Positions 20,323 to 31,085 of a DNA stretch of 64,000 bases are shown piece by piece; positions within the stretch are counted from its first letter, which is position 1, and each line of letters begins with the position of its first letter. A model generated the notes under the pieces. It was not told the origin of the DNA and ran no database searches. It worked only from the letters and a program-made list of their open reading frames with translations. Source of the DNA: Eutrigla gurnardus (lineage: Eukaryota > Chordata > Actinopteri > Perciformes > Triglidae); NCBI GenBank assembly GCA_963514095.1, contig OY741270.1:23538056-23602055 (forward strand), written 5' to 3'. A program made the position numbers and the translations under genes.

Positions 20323-21101
20323 ACCAAGGTTCGGTTTAATTGTTTTGTTTATCATTTGAATAATGGTATAATTTCTTTTGGGTAATTTCTTAGTAGTTTG
20401 GTTGCTTATTGTTTTGTTTGGGTAATTAATTGGTTTGTTTGGGGGAATTTATGGTAATTTAGTTTCATCAGGGATTTATTTGTTTCAATTGATTAATTGA
20501 GTTGGTATCTCTGGCCAGAGACTCTTTAATTTCCTTTTTCTTTTGTTTAGTTGATTTATTAATTTAAATTAATACTCTCATTTGTTGGTTGATTTGTTTG
20601 TTTGTTTGTTTGTTTTTCTTTTACTTTGAGCCCTTTTAATCGTGTTATCCTTTCTTCCCCCTAGAGCTGAAGGCCGACGGTGGTGGTGGTGGTCCCCTTG
20701 GGTGATGGTGATCCCCTTGTGCGTGTGATCCTCGTTTAAGATTTTCTTGGTGTGCACATCACGTTTTTGCTGTGTGAGTGGGGTGCTCTTCTTTTTGTTC
20801 TGGATTACACCTTCCCCCTGTTGACCCCTCTTCCAGTCGGTAAGCCTCAGCCTGCAACCCCCTTCTCAGTTGGGCTTCTTTTTGGTTATGAGCCGAGCCT
20901 TGTGATTTTAAATAATTATTACAATCAATAAAACCTTTGTGTAATCATTGAACTCCGTCTCCTGCCCTCCCTGAGCAAACGAACCTGTGTCCTTTAGTGT
21001 GCTAGTGATCCTTAGTATGGGTCCTTGGGCCCTAACCCAAGGTGGCGTTGTTGGCAACAGATCTCATACGTAACAATAGGAACAACCCCCGTGTCGCCAC
21101 A
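19515..21101 (+). repeat. Gypsy 5' LTR
   Basis: Starts TGTAGTGGTAGGAGG and ends GTGTCGCCACA. It contains five 39-bp units (19987-20181), a GT-rich microsatellite (about 20269-20322) and AATAAA near 20927. A possible primer site, TTGGCGTTGTCGGCAGG, follows at 21105; I do not recognise the tRNA. Confidence 0.93.
19987..20181 (+). repeat. 39-bp tandem repeat in the 5' LTR, 5 units
   Basis: Units run GGCTACGTTGCCACCGC, a GCTTCGCT core, then a CAGCCCGCTGC end. The 3' LTR has only four units (27161-27316). Confidence 0.9.
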
Positions 21102-21302
21102 AACTTGGCGTTGTCGGCAGGATTCCCTCAGTGGAGGCGGAGACGTGTGTTCTATGTCCTATTTTTTCCCTTTTTGTCTTTTTGGTTTTCAGATTGCCTG
21201 TGTGTGTGAATGAACTGCAGCAAAAGGCGAACCAGCGGTGAGTCCATTGTTTTCTTGTAGCCGTAGCATTAGTGCTCATAGCTTAGTTATAGTGCAAAAA
21301 AA

Positions 21303-22364
21303 ATGGAGGGAGAGCTACAAGATTTGAGGGATTTGGTGGCCCAGTTGAGGGCTGAGAATGACGGGTTGCAGCAGGAACAGGCTGCGGCTGTGCCTGGTCC
21401 TAGTGCTGCGCCCTTCATTCCTGCTCAACCTCTTCCAGTACCATTCACTTCTACTGCTCCCGTAACAGAGCGGCTGGTCCTTGTACCCCGAGATAGGAAG
21501 TGTCCAGTGTTTAGGGGTAGATTAGGTATTGGGCTAGAGGAGTGGATTGAGGAAGCTCAAGCTTGCATGAGGGCTCGCCACCTGTCCATATTTGATCAAG
21601 CGTTCTTTCTGTTTGACCATTTAGAGGGAGAGGCGCGTGAAGAAATAAAATATCGCCCCACTGCGGATAGAAGTGATCCAGCTAGAGTTATTGCGGTTCT
21701 GCGAGAGCTGTATGGTTCTTCCGACTCGTACGTTGCTTTACAAGAGGCGTTTTTCTCGAGGCGACAGCAAGATGGGGAGACTCTTCAAGAGTTCTCCCTT
21801 GCGTTAATGAGTTTGATGTCTGCGGTGAAACAAAGCGCTCCTAGTGAGATGCCAAATGCTGATGTTTTGTTGCGCGATCAGTTTATCGAAAATGTTATTG
21901 ATGGTTCCCTTCGCCGTGAATTAAAGCAACTCGTACGCAGGCAGCCTACAGTCTCTCTGCTGGATGCTCGGGCAGAGGCAATTAGGTGGGAGCGAGAGGG
22001 ATTGCCAGGGGGTGGGCGTGGCCGAAGTCACTCAGTTCCTTCAACAATGGGCTTGCAGTGTGGTGTCCAGACTGCTTCTTCCGTGGCTGGCCCACCCCAG
22101 GCTTCAGAGCTGCAGGAGGTGAAATCAATGCTGAAGCTTCAACAGGAACAGCTTAACCGTCTCACAGAAACTCTTGCTCAGCTGCAGATCAATCAGCAGC
22201 GTAACCATTCTCCTTACCGTGGTCCGGTAATATGCCGGCGGTGTCAGCAGCCCGGCCACTTCGCCAGGGAGTGCAGAGGGGGCCGTGCCCCCCCTCAACC
22301 TTCAGTTTCTGCTTTTTCGCGGCCAGCTTCTCGCCGGGATCCCGCTCAGCATTCGGAAAACTAG
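21303..22364 (+). CDS. gag: Gypsy Gag polyprotein
   Basis: 353 codons. The N-terminal 30 residues look like a short coiled coil (ELQDLRDLVAQLRAEN). The middle (about 60-220) resembles retrotransposon capsid domains of the kind also found in PNMA-type host genes (FRGRLGIGLEEWIEEA region). A CCHC zinc knuckle lies near the C-terminus at about 312-325 (CRRCQQPGHFAREC). It forms the particle and binds the RNA. The ATG follows an A-run 200 bp inside the element. The last 133 bases overlap the pol frame. Confidence 0.92.
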   Translation: MEGELQDLRDLVAQLRAENDGLQQEQAAAVPGPSAAPFIPAQPLPVPFTSTAPVTERLVLVPRDRKCPVFRGRLGIGLEEWIEEAQACMRARHLSIFDQAFFLFDHLEGEAREEIKYRPTADRSDPARVIAVLRELYGSSDSYVALQEAFFSRRQQDGETLQEFSLALMSLMSAVKQSAPSEMPNADVLLRDQFIENVIDGSLRRELKQLVRRQPTVSLLDARAEAIRWEREGLPGGGRGRSHSVPSTMGLQCGVQTASSVAGPPQASELQEVKSMLKLQQEQLNRLTETLAQLQINQQRNHSPYRGPVICRRCQQPGHFARECRGGRAPPQPSVSAFSRPASRRDPAQHSEN

Positions 22365-25300
22365 CGCCCGTTGAACAGAGGAGCCAAAGTTCGAGGGGAG
22401 CTGCCACTGGCTCACCAGTTATGTTAAGGGATGGGGGAGAGACTAAGTTAATCAGTTCTTGTCCACACATGGATGTAGTTATGGGGGGAGTAAGGGTTCC
22501 TTGCTTAGTGGACACCGGGTCCATGGTGTCCACTGTCAGAGAAAGCTTTTTCCGACAGCACTTTGAGACTTGGGACCAAGAGAAACTTCAGTCTTGCCAC
22601 TGGCTTCAGCTTCAGGCGGCCAATGGATTGCCCATCCCATACCTTGGCTACTTAGAGCTCGAAGTCAAACTCTGTGGTAGGACTTTGCCAGGGTGTGGGC
22701 TACTGGTTGTCAAGGACCCTCCGGCTGATGCATCTCCTCCGGCTCCAGGTGTCTTAGGGATGAACATCTTACGAAGATGCTGTAGCACCTTGTTCGGCGA
22801 ACATGGCTCTGCCCTGTTCAATTTGCCCACCGTCACGGAAGCACCAAAGTCCGTGGTGCAGGCATTGCAGAGATGTCATCGAGCCTCTCTGACTTCTCCT
22901 TCTGATGTTATTGGCAAGGTCAAGCTGCGAGGCAAGAAAGCTTGCCGTATCTCTGGTGGCACTATGCAGCTCGTTCCAGCCACCTGTTCTGCCCAGTATT
23001 CTGGGACTACTGTGCTTTTTGAGCCCTTGGATCGGGGTCTTCCTGCTGGCCTGCTGGCGTCCCCAGCACTGGTTCAAGTTGAAGGAGGCACTGTGTATAT
23101 ACCTGTTGTAAATGTGGGCACTTCTGATGTGTTGCTTTACCCTCGTACAGAGGTTGGTGCTTTGCGTGAGGTTTGTGTGGTGAGCTTACCTTCTGGTGTT
23201 AAGGAGGTTCCATCTTACCTTGCCACCGTTGCATCCCAGGCTGTGCTTCCTATGCTGCAAGATCAAATAGAGGCAGTTGATTTGTCTGCTTGGTCTGCTG
23301 AAGAGCAGGAAGGAGCCCGACGTCTTCTTTGGAAATACGCTCCTGTCTTTTCTTCTCACGACGGCGACCTGGGTTGCACAAACCTAATAACACATGAAAT
23401 CCCACTTATCGATGACACTCCCATCCGTCAGCGTTATCGGCGTATTCCACCCTCTGAATATGAAGTGGTCAAAGAACACATCAACCAGCTGCTTGATGCG
23501 CAGGTCATTCGGGAGAGCTGCAGTCCGTTTGCTTCACCAATTGTGTTGGTCAAAAAGAAGGATGGTAGCCTGCGCTTGTGCGTTGACTACCGGCAACTTA
23601 ACAGGACCCGAAAAGACGCATTTCCTCTTCCTCGGATAGAGGAATCACTGGATGCACTCACTGGTGCCCGCTGGTTTTCCACTTTGGATTTAGCCAGCGG
23701 GTACAATCAGGTCCCCGTGGCAGAGGCCGACCGACCCAAGACCGCATTTTGTACTCCTTTTGGACTTTTCGAATGGAATCGCATGCCCTTCGGGTTGTGT
23801 AATGCACCCAGCACCTTTCAGCGACTCATGCAACGGGTTTTTGGAGATCAGCAATGTCAGTCGTTACTCCTGTATCTTGATGACATTGTGGTCTTCTCCT
23901 CCACCTTTCAACAACATCTTGAGCGGCTGGAAGTGGTTCTACAGCGGTTACAACATGAAGCCCTGAAGGCAAAGCTGTCCAAGTGTTCATTCTTCCGACA
24001 AGAGGTGTGTTATTTGGGCCACATCATTTCGGCTGAGGGTGTTTCCACTGACCCAAGCAAGGTTGAAGTGGTAGCTAATTGGCAGCCCCCAACTACCATC
24101 TTGGAGCTTCGGTCCTTTCTTGGGTTCGCCAGTTACTATCGTCGCTTCGTCGAGGGCTTTGCCAAGTTGGCTGCCCCTTTACATCGTCTTGTCGCCGAGC
24201 TTGTGGGATCCAAGTCCAAGCGGTTGGAACACCGGGTTTCTGAAAAGTGGACAGAAGGACATCAGCAGAGCTTTGAAGCTTTAAAAACCAAGCTCACCAC
24301 AGCTCCGGTCCTTGCATATGCCGACTTTTCGCTTCCGTTCATCTTGGAAGTCGACGCAAGTCATGGAGGCTTGGGCGCCGTGCTCTCGCAGGAGCAGGAA
24401 GGAAAAGTTCGGCCTATAGCATTTGCCAGCCGAAGTCTCAGACCGACCGAGCGAAATCCAGCCAATTACAGCTCTATGAAGCTGGAGTTTTTGGCACTGA
24501 AATGGGCTATGACGGACAAATTTCGTGAGTACTTGCTTGGCCACAAATGTATTGTCTTCACGGACAATAATCCGCTGAGCCACCTGTCATCGGCTAAACT
24601 TGGAGCCCTTGAGCAACGTTGGGTAGCCCAACTTGCGTCATTCAATTTTGAGCTCCGTTATCGCTCTGGCAAGAGTAACACAAACGCGGATGCGCTGTCT
24701 CGCTTGCATCCACCCAGAACTGTAGATCTGGAAACGATCATCTCGGGAACATCACTTCCTCAGCCCTTGAAACAGGCTCTCCAGGTCCGGGGGCCCACTG
24801 CCTGTCAGGCTGCTGTCCAGGCCTTGCCTCAGCATTTGCCTGTGGACATCGGAGAACTTCAGCGAGTTGACCCCGTGACCCAGGAAGTTCTTGTGTTTTG
24901 GCAGCAGAAACGATACCCAAATCATGAGGAACGCAAGCGGTTATCCCCACAAGCTTTGGCGCTCCTCAAGCAGTGGGGCCGTTTGCTTGAACAGGCTGGA
25001 GTGGTATACCGCCAAGTATCTCGCTCCGATGGGGGGGAAGCGGGCCTCCAGGTGCTCTTGCCTGCTGCGTTAAAGGACAAAGTCCTCATGGAGGTCCATC
25101 AAAACCATGGCCACCAGGGTGTAGGCAGGACTTTGGAATTGCTCAGGCAGCGGTGCTATTGGCCGGGGATGTCATATGATGTGAGGCGCTGGTGTCAAGC
25201 TTGTGAGCGGTGCCAAGTGGCTAAGGACTCCGGGCCACCAGTTCGTAGCTTCATGGGACATCTGCTTGCGTCGGAGCCTAATGAAATCCTGGCAATGGAC

Positions 25301-26629
25301 TTCACCCTGCTCGAACCAACCCATAACGGGCTGGAGAATGTCCTCGTATTGACTGATGTTTTCAGCAAATACACTCTTGCCATTCCCACTCGTGACCAGC
25401 GCGCCTCTACAGTGGCACAAGTGCTCGTCGCAGAGTGGTTCTCGAAGTTTGGTGTGCCAGCGCGCATTCATTCCGACCAGGGTCGCAATTTCGAGAGTGC
25501 GCTCATTAAACAGTTGTGCAGTTTTTACAACATTGAAAAATCTCGCACCACACCGTACCATCCTGCAGGTAACGGTCAGTGTGAGCGTTTCAATCGCACT
25601 CTTCATGACTTGCTGCGCACTCTGCCTACTTCTCGAAAGCGTGAATGGCACTCTTGTCTACCTCAGGTACTGCACGCTTACAACACCACTCCGCACCATT
25701 CCACCGGGGAATCGCCGTTTTTCCTCATGTTTGGACGAGAGGCAAGGCTCCCCGTTGACTTCTTGCTGGGGAGAGTGCAGGATCCTGTTGGGGGGACAGT
25801 AAACGACTGGGTTCGGGAGCATCAGACCCGGCTACACTTGGCTTTTGAAGGCGTCCGGGACAGGCTGAAGGAGGCAGCCCAACGTCGGAAGGAAAACCAT
25901 GATCGGTTTGTCCGGTCAGAGCCGCTTGTGGTGGGCCAGTCAGTGTTGTTAAAGCAGTTTGGTTGGACGGGTCGTCATAAGATCCAGGATAAGTGGAATC
26001 ATGTGGTGCATCGGGTGATTAAAGCTCCCCACGGCAATGGTGCGGTGTATACAGTTGCACCAGAGGTCGACCTGGCCAAGGTCAAACGGGTACATCGAAC
26101 ACTGCTAAAGGTCATAGTTGAGACGGTTGCTACAGGCGACACCTTTGCTCCTCTTTCCATCTCACTTGACCGGCCTGCAGCACCTGAGAGCTCATCTGAT
26201 GACGAGGACTTGATGGCTGTGGTAAGGGATACTGTTCCCCCACCAAGTGGTCACCTTGCTGGAAGAGTCCAACTGGTCCCTGCTTCGGTGACACCTGTTG
26301 CCTCGACAGTTCGGTTGCCTTCTGCTCTTTCAGCCCCTTTGGCTGCTCCCTTTTCTGGGAGTAGCGACACTGCTGTGCTGCATACGGCACCATTGCCCTT
26401 AGCACTTCCTGCCCTGTCGACGGTACAGCCACCTTCAGTCAGTACCGCTCCCCAAGCAGTCTTTCCTCCAGGGAATGAGGAAGCCGTCAGGCGACGGACA
26501 GCCCGATCGACAGCTGGCCAACACTCAAACCTCCATCGCTTACCTAGGCCCACCAATGAGGTTGTTCAGGCTGGGCCTTCAGCCGTTCAGTCAAATGCTG
26601 TCTCTGCTTTCTTTAGACCGTGGTCTTAG
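22232..26629 (+). CDS. pol: Gypsy Pol polyprotein (protease, RT, RNase H, integrase)
   Basis: An uninterrupted 1465-codon frame; its first ATG overlaps gag and is probably not the real start, which is likely by -1 frameshifting. Order: aspartic protease (CLVDTG, about 91-96); reverse transcriptase (LCVDYRQLN; FGLCNAPSTF; YLDD at about 548-551); RNase H (EVDASHGGLGAVLS); integrase with an HHCC zinc motif (HQNHGHQ at 956 to CQACERC), core residues in LAMDF, HSDQGRNFES and GQCERFNR, and a C-terminal GPY/F-like part (KQFGWTGRHKIQ). No chromodomain recognised; the last 120 residues are Pro/Ser/Ala-rich. All catalytic motifs are present, so the element may be competent. Confidence 0.93.
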   Translation: MPAVSAARPLRQGVQRGPCPPSTFSFCFFAASFSPGSRSAFGKLAPVEQRSQSSRGAATGSPVMLRDGGETKLISSCPHMDVVMGGVRVPCLVDTGSMVSTVRESFFRQHFETWDQEKLQSCHWLQLQAANGLPIPYLGYLELEVKLCGRTLPGCGLLVVKDPPADASPPAPGVLGMNILRRCCSTLFGEHGSALFNLPTVTEAPKSVVQALQRCHRASLTSPSDVIGKVKLRGKKACRISGGTMQLVPATCSAQYSGTTVLFEPLDRGLPAGLLASPALVQVEGGTVYIPVVNVGTSDVLLYPRTEVGALREVCVVSLPSGVKEVPSYLATVASQAVLPMLQDQIEAVDLSAWSAEEQEGARRLLWKYAPVFSSHDGDLGCTNLITHEIPLIDDTPIRQRYRRIPPSEYEVVKEHINQLLDAQVIRESCSPFASPIVLVKKKDGSLRLCVDYRQLNRTRKDAFPLPRIEESLDALTGARWFSTLDLASGYNQVPVAEADRPKTAFCTPFGLFEWNRMPFGLCNAPSTFQRLMQRVFGDQQCQSLLLYLDDIVVFSSTFQQHLERLEVVLQRLQHEALKAKLSKCSFFRQEVCYLGHIISAEGVSTDPSKVEVVANWQPPTTILELRSFLGFASYYRRFVEGFAKLAAPLHRLVAELVGSKSKRLEHRVSEKWTEGHQQSFEALKTKLTTAPVLAYADFSLPFILEVDASHGGLGAVLSQEQEGKVRPIAFASRSLRPTERNPANYSSMKLEFLALKWAMTDKFREYLLGHKCIVFTDNNPLSHLSSAKLGALEQRWVAQLASFNFELRYRSGKSNTNADALSRLHPPRTVDLETIISGTSLPQPLKQALQVRGPTACQAAVQALPQHLPVDIGELQRVDPVTQEVLVFWQQKRYPNHEERKRLSPQALALLKQWGRLLEQAGVVYRQVSRSDGGEAGLQVLLPAALKDKVLMEVHQNHGHQGVGRTLELLRQRCYWPGMSYDVRRWCQACERCQVAKDSGPPVRSFMGHLLASEPNEILAMDFTLLEPTHNGLENVLVLTDVFSKYTLAIPTRDQRASTVAQVLVAEWFSKFGVPARIHSDQGRNFESALIKQLCSFYNIEKSRTTPYHPAGNGQCERFNRTLHDLLRTLPTSRKREWHSCLPQVLHAYNTTPHHSTGESPFFLMFGREARLPVDFLLGRVQDPVGGTVNDWVREHQTRLHLAFEGVRDRLKEAAQRRKENHDRFVRSEPLVVGQSVLLKQFGWTGRHKIQDKWNHVVHRVIKAPHGNGAVYTVAPEVDLAKVKRVHRTLLKVIVETVATGDTFAPLSISLDRPAAPESSSDDEDLMAVVRDTVPPPSGHLAGRVQLVPASVTPVASTVRLPSALSAPLAAPFSGSSDTAVLHTAPLPLALPALSTVQPPSVSTAPQAVFPPGNEEAVRRRTARSTAGQHSNLHRLPRPTNEVVQAGPSAVQSNAVSAFFRPWS
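22289..22295 (+). promoter_or_regulatory. Candidate -1 frameshift site
   Basis: C-CCC-CCT, read in the gag frame, fits the X-XXY-YYZ slippery pattern. It lies inside the gag-pol overlap just after the zinc knuckle. Pol is in the -1 frame relative to gag, and no good pol start is evident. A downstream RNA structure was not tested. Confidence 0.45.
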
Positions 26630-26689
26630 AGTTGGGATCCTTACTTAAGGAGCATCGTCGGGTCGACGATGAAAATGGGGAGGGTGGAT

Positions 26690-27403
26690 TGTAGTGGTAG
26701 GAGGCACCGCTGCCATATTGAACCCTGGGGTCTGCTGCACCACGCCCTCTCTGGCTTATTAGCCAATTGTTGCTCTAACTGAGGGGATAAAGGTAGGCTG
26801 TGTTTTTCCCCCTGACCTCTCGCTTCCTGCCTCTTCGGCCCGCCCACTTCCGGGTCGTTGTATTCGTCGCTCACATCGGAGTACAGGTAGGCGCACCTTT
26901 AGCGTGCTGTTGATGTATATTCATGTGCGTTTCGTTTAACCATAACTCTTTTATAGATCCGGCGTTTCTATCGCAATCGGGGCGATATACTGGGGTCGTT
27001 GACTGCTGCTGACCGGAACATAGTCTGCTGGTCGCATGGTGCGTGGTGGCCGTCTCCCCTGCCACGCCGACCCTTTTCACGCCTCTCCCTCTTTAGAAGG
27101 GACGCTAAGTGACTGGACTGAACTGGGGTTTTTGGACGCTAGCGTGACGTAAGGTGCCACGGCTACGTTGCCACCGCCGCTTCGCTGCCAGCCCGCTGCG
27201 GCTACGTTGCCACCGCTGCTTCGCTACCAGCCCGCTGCTGCTACGTTGCCACCGCTGCTTCGCTGCTAGCCCGCGGCGGCTACGTTGCCACCGCTGCTTC
27301 GCTGCCAGCCCGCTGCTGCTTCGCTGGTTTGGTTCGGGGTCCTGGCTGTTGCTCGTGTGGGACGTTACGAGCTTTGTCAGGACTCACAGCCCCCTATTTG
27401 GAC

Positions 27404-27460
<57 letters not shown>

Positions 27461-28255
27461 GTGTGTGTGTGTGTGTGTGACCAAGGTTCGGTTTAATTGT
27501 TTTGTTTATCATTTGAATAATGGTATAATTTCTTTTGGGTAATTTCTTAGTAGTTTGGTTGCTTATTGTTTTGTTTGGGTAATTAATTGGTTTGTTTGGG
27601 GGAATTTATGGTAATTTAGTATCATCAGGGATTTATTTGTTTCAATTGATTAATTGAGTTGGTATCTCTGGCCAGAGACTCTTTAATTTCCTTTTTCTTT
27701 TGTTTAGTTGATTTATTAATTGAAATTAATACTCTCATTTGTTGGTTGATTTGTTTGTTTGTTTGTTTGTTTTTCTTTTACTTTGAGCCCTTTTAATCGT
27801 GTTATCCTTTCTTCCCCCTAGAGCTGAAGGCCGACGGTGGTGGTGGTCCCCTTGGGTGATGGTGATCCCCTTGTGCGTGTGATCCTCGTTTAAGATTTTC
27901 TTGGTGTGCACATCACGTTTTTGCTGTGTGAGTGGGGTGCTCTTCTTTTTGTTCTGGATTACACCTTCCCCCTGTTGACCCCTCTTCCAGTCGGTAAGCC
28001 TCAGCCTGCAACCCCCTTCTCAGTTGGGCTTCTTTTTGGTTATGAGCCGAGCCTTGTGATTTTAAATAATTATTACAATCAATAAAACCTTTGTGTAATC
28101 ATTGAACTCCGTCTCCTGCCCTCCCTGAGCAAACGAACCTGTGTCCTTTAGTGTGCTAGTGATCCTTAGTATGGGTCCTTGGGCCCTAACCCAAGGTGGC
28201 GTTGTTGGCAACAGATCTCATACGTAACAATAGGAACAACCCCCGTGTCGCCACA
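26690..28255 (+). repeat. Gypsy 3' LTR
   Basis: Nearly identical to the 5' LTR, but with four instead of five 39-bp units (27161-27316), a longer GT run (about 27405-27479), and one GGT fewer near 27838. Confidence 0.93.
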
Positions 28256-29360
28256 TAGATATGACTTGAACCAGCTTAAGACTGTGCCTGAGAGCCCCAC
28301 CCAGTTTTCCAACCTGTCCAAAAGTATTGAGTGGTCGACAGTGTCAAATGCAGCACTGAGGTCTAATAGCATTAATATTGAAGTTTTGCCAGAGTCTGTG
28401 TTGAGACGGATGTTATTTACAACTTTAATAAGGGCCGTCTCGGTGCTATGAAAAGGTTGAAATCCTGACTGGAAGTTGTTGTGGCAGCCAGTTGAAGCCA
28501 GGAAGTGATTTAGTTGTTGGAGGACAACTTTCTCAATTATTTTACTTATGAAGGGTAGATTTGAAATTGGTCTGTAGTTGTTGATAATAGAGGCATCTAG
28601 GCTGGGCTTTTTTAGAAGAGGTTTAATGACTGCAGTTTTGAAGGCCTTTGGGAAATTGCCTGATTGAATAGAGTTATTAACTATTTGCAATACGTCTATT
28701 GATAGGCAGTCAAAAACATTCTTAAAAAAGTTGGTAGGTAAAGCATCGAGGCAGCAGGTGGATGATTTTAGATTTGTCACCGTTTCCACTAGAGTTTTAG
28801 AGTCTATGGCATTAAAGCTTGCCATCATTGTTGTTACTTTTGCCTGAACAGGGTGGTGATCCAACTTTTTTGTTTGAGATATTGATGGTGCGTCTGATGC
28901 CTTCAATTTTATTAGTATAAAAGAATGCAAACTCATTGCATTTCTGCGTGGAATGGAGTTTAGCTGGTATTTGTGTTGGGGGGTTGGTCAGTCTGTCAAC
29001 AGTTGCAAATAGGGTTTTCGCCTTATTAGTGTTGTTGTTTATGATATTGGAGAAAAATGTTTCTCTCGCACTTTTTAAGACTAAATTGTAGGCCCGGAAG
29101 CTCTCTTTATAGATGTCATGGTGAATATGAAGTTTAGTACTCCGAGAGGATTCGTTCAGCCTTCCTGCCTCTCTTCTCTGGGCTGTCACAACAGCAGCTT
29201 TTCTCCAGTGTGCCTTTTGCTTACCAGAAATTGTTTTAACCGTAGCAGGTGCAATGACATCTATGACATTCAGAATTTTGGAATTAAAGATGTTTACAAG
29301 ATCGTCAGCATGACATGGGTTTAGAGGTGGTAACGAGGAGATGGCATTTTTAAAGAGTAC
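28256..29360 (-). mobile_element. Rex1/L2-like LINE, 5' part (copy 1)
   Basis: The remainder of the LINE at 18332-19514, separated by the Gypsy element. Minus strand: a linker region with GKQKAHWRKAAVVTAQRR, then the reverse transcriptase start (YRPISNLPFISKIIEKV, FQSGFQPFHSTETAL, LLDLSAAFDTVDHSIL, WFKSYL). It is truncated at the 5' end at about 29360, with no endonuclease. A frame change lies between the 29426-28812 and 28936-28166 readings. Confidence 0.85.
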
Positions 29361-29752
29361 AACTAATAGTACTACTCCCTGCAGAAAATGAAAGCTAATA
29401 GTCGTATGTTTATTTTGCTGTGACATTTGAAGAGAATACTATATTTTGAAGAAGAAAATGAATGGATTTTTATATTATGACTAATAAATTGGAAAAATGT
29501 GCTAGTCTGAGAAGAATTGAACCTGACCATCTCACTCATAAAGAGACTGAATGAACTGATAAGAATATGAGTTTAAAACTGCATGTGGAAGAGCGTCTGT
29601 GAGTCTGTTTCAGTTTTATTTAGAGTCATTGTGGTTCTGCTTGGTGACTCTGCTTGGTGTTGTAATCACTGGACCAGTTATTCTCATCACCGTCTCTTCA
29701 ACAACCCTCTGCACCTGCAGCAGGCCGTTCTCACTTCAGTCACACTGAGGGA
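29361..29752. other. Type-b V flank
   Basis: Non-coding flank shared with V3, V6, V7 and V8. No gene seen. Confidence 0.6.
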
Positions 29753-29780
29753 GGTTTTTGTACGGCGACAAATCACTGTG
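29753..29780 (-). other. V5 12-RSS
   Basis: Minus-strand CACAGTG (29774-29780), 12-base spacer, ACAAAAACC (29753-29761); the flank is type b. Confidence 0.93.
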
Positions 29781-30251
29781 TGAACACCCAAGCACTGTTT
29801 ATCTTGTGGAGACTCTTACAGTAATAAACTGCTGCATCTTCAGCCTGAACTCCACTGATGGTCAAAGTGAAGTCAGAGCTGCTTCCACTGCCACTAAACC
29901 GAGATGGTGTTCCTGATTCAAGTGTGTGAGCGTATTTTATCAGGAGCTTTGGAGGCTGTCCAGATTTCTGTTGATACCAGAACAAAGCACTATCTCCACT
30001 ACTATATGTGTAAACAGGTCGACTAGTCTTACAGGTGAGAGCGACAGTGGATCCTGGAGTAGATGTCACTACTGGAGGCTGAGTCACAGTCACCTGACCG
30101 CTGCATCCTGCAGGACAAAACAAATCATTCATTCATCAGCAGAAGGAAAAGAGAGAAAAGGCGAGGCGTCGTGTTTGAGATGTTGCCGAGCCAACGAACC
30201 TGTAAACCAGCAGCAGGCCAGCGTCCAGATGAGGATGGTGATGAGAGTCAT
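29781..30251 (-). CDS. Ig kappa-like V segment V5, long CDR1
   Basis: Leader exon 30200-30251, V exon 29781-30107 (327 bp, the longest here). Framework as in V2; CDR1 is four residues longer than in V2, V4 and V6 (VYTYSSGDSALF); CDR2 KYAHTLES; CDR3 stem KSLHKINSAW. Both Cys residues, the Trp and an open frame are present, so it looks functional. It lies left of J2, whose 3' end carries a MITE, so V5 may need another J. Confidence 0.92.
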
Positions 30252-30353
30252 GGTGGTTGTGGTCTCTGCTGTGTTGACTGACAGATCTGAGTCCTGCAGT
30301 GTTGAACTCACAGGACTATAAAGCTTCTCAGTTCACTGGAGGATCAGCTGACG

Positions 30354-30361
30354 ATGCAAAG
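30354..30361 (-). promoter_or_regulatory. V5 promoter octamer-like site
   Basis: CTTTGCAT on the minus strand about 103 bp upstream of the start codon. Confidence 0.6.
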
Positions 30362-31046
30362 CCTCCTCTCTATGGAAATGATTTCTCTGCTCTCAACAGA
30401 CTGAAGGCAACGTGGGACACGAAATCAGGAGGAATACGGCTCGGATGAACAACATGGAGGATCTTAATGGAACAGAGGAAAACACTCACATTAAAAGTGC
30501 AGTTGAGGATTTAAGGATACGTTTGTGTTCACTGTGGTTGGTATGAAACGTTTGTCTGCTGTTCATTTACTGACAGGATTTAATTAAATCTATCAGATAT
30601 TTCACTTTTTCATCATATGACTTTGTAAATCATTATTATCTATAAGCATCATGTTCATTTAACCATGTATGAACTTAAATAAGACTGAAAATATGACTTA
30701 TGAGGAGGCTGTAATCATTTCTCTGTCTGGTGTAAAAAAAAAGTTAAACAAAATTAAATAATGAATATTAATTGATTCAATAAGTTCCAAAAAAATTCCA
30801 AATATATATATCGTATTTGTAGATTCAATAAATTATATATATTTCTATATTAATTGAAAAAGTGTTTTCAGTGGATAGATTTGTCTCTCAAATTTAAAAA
30901 TATGCAATAAAATTGTTAAAAAAACATGTAGAAGTTGAAGGAATAGGAGATAAATCATGACTTAATTAAAATAAATGATTAATTATGCATTCTTACTATA
31001 AAATCACTCTGTTTTCAGTGGACAGATGCTTGTTCACAGTGCAGGA

Positions 31047-31085
31047 GGTTTTTGTACGGCCACTTAACGAGGTTGTATCACTGTG
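31047..31085 (+). other. J2 23-RSS
   Basis: GGTTTTTGT, 23-base spacer, CACTGTG (31079-31085), identical to J1. The V5-J2 spacer is AT-rich and shows no gene. Confidence 0.95.

Larger units (their letters stand above)
19515..28255 (+). mobile_element. Complete Ty3/Gypsy LTR retrotransposon
   Basis: An element of 8.7 kb with two long LTRs (19515-21101 and 26690-28255), target duplication TAGA on both sides (19511-19514 and 28256-28259), gag, and a long open pol in a -1 frame. The purine tract GAAAATGGGGAGGGTGGA precedes the 3' LTR. The LTRs differ by about eight substitutions by eye plus repeat-length changes, so the insertion is recent. It sits in a LINE whose second copy (50414-52655) preserves the empty target at 51952-51955. 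No envelope gene seen. Confidence 0.95.

Noticed and set aside
20269..20385. Cys/Val repeat peptide in the Gypsy LTR
   Set aside because: Translation of a GT microsatellite.
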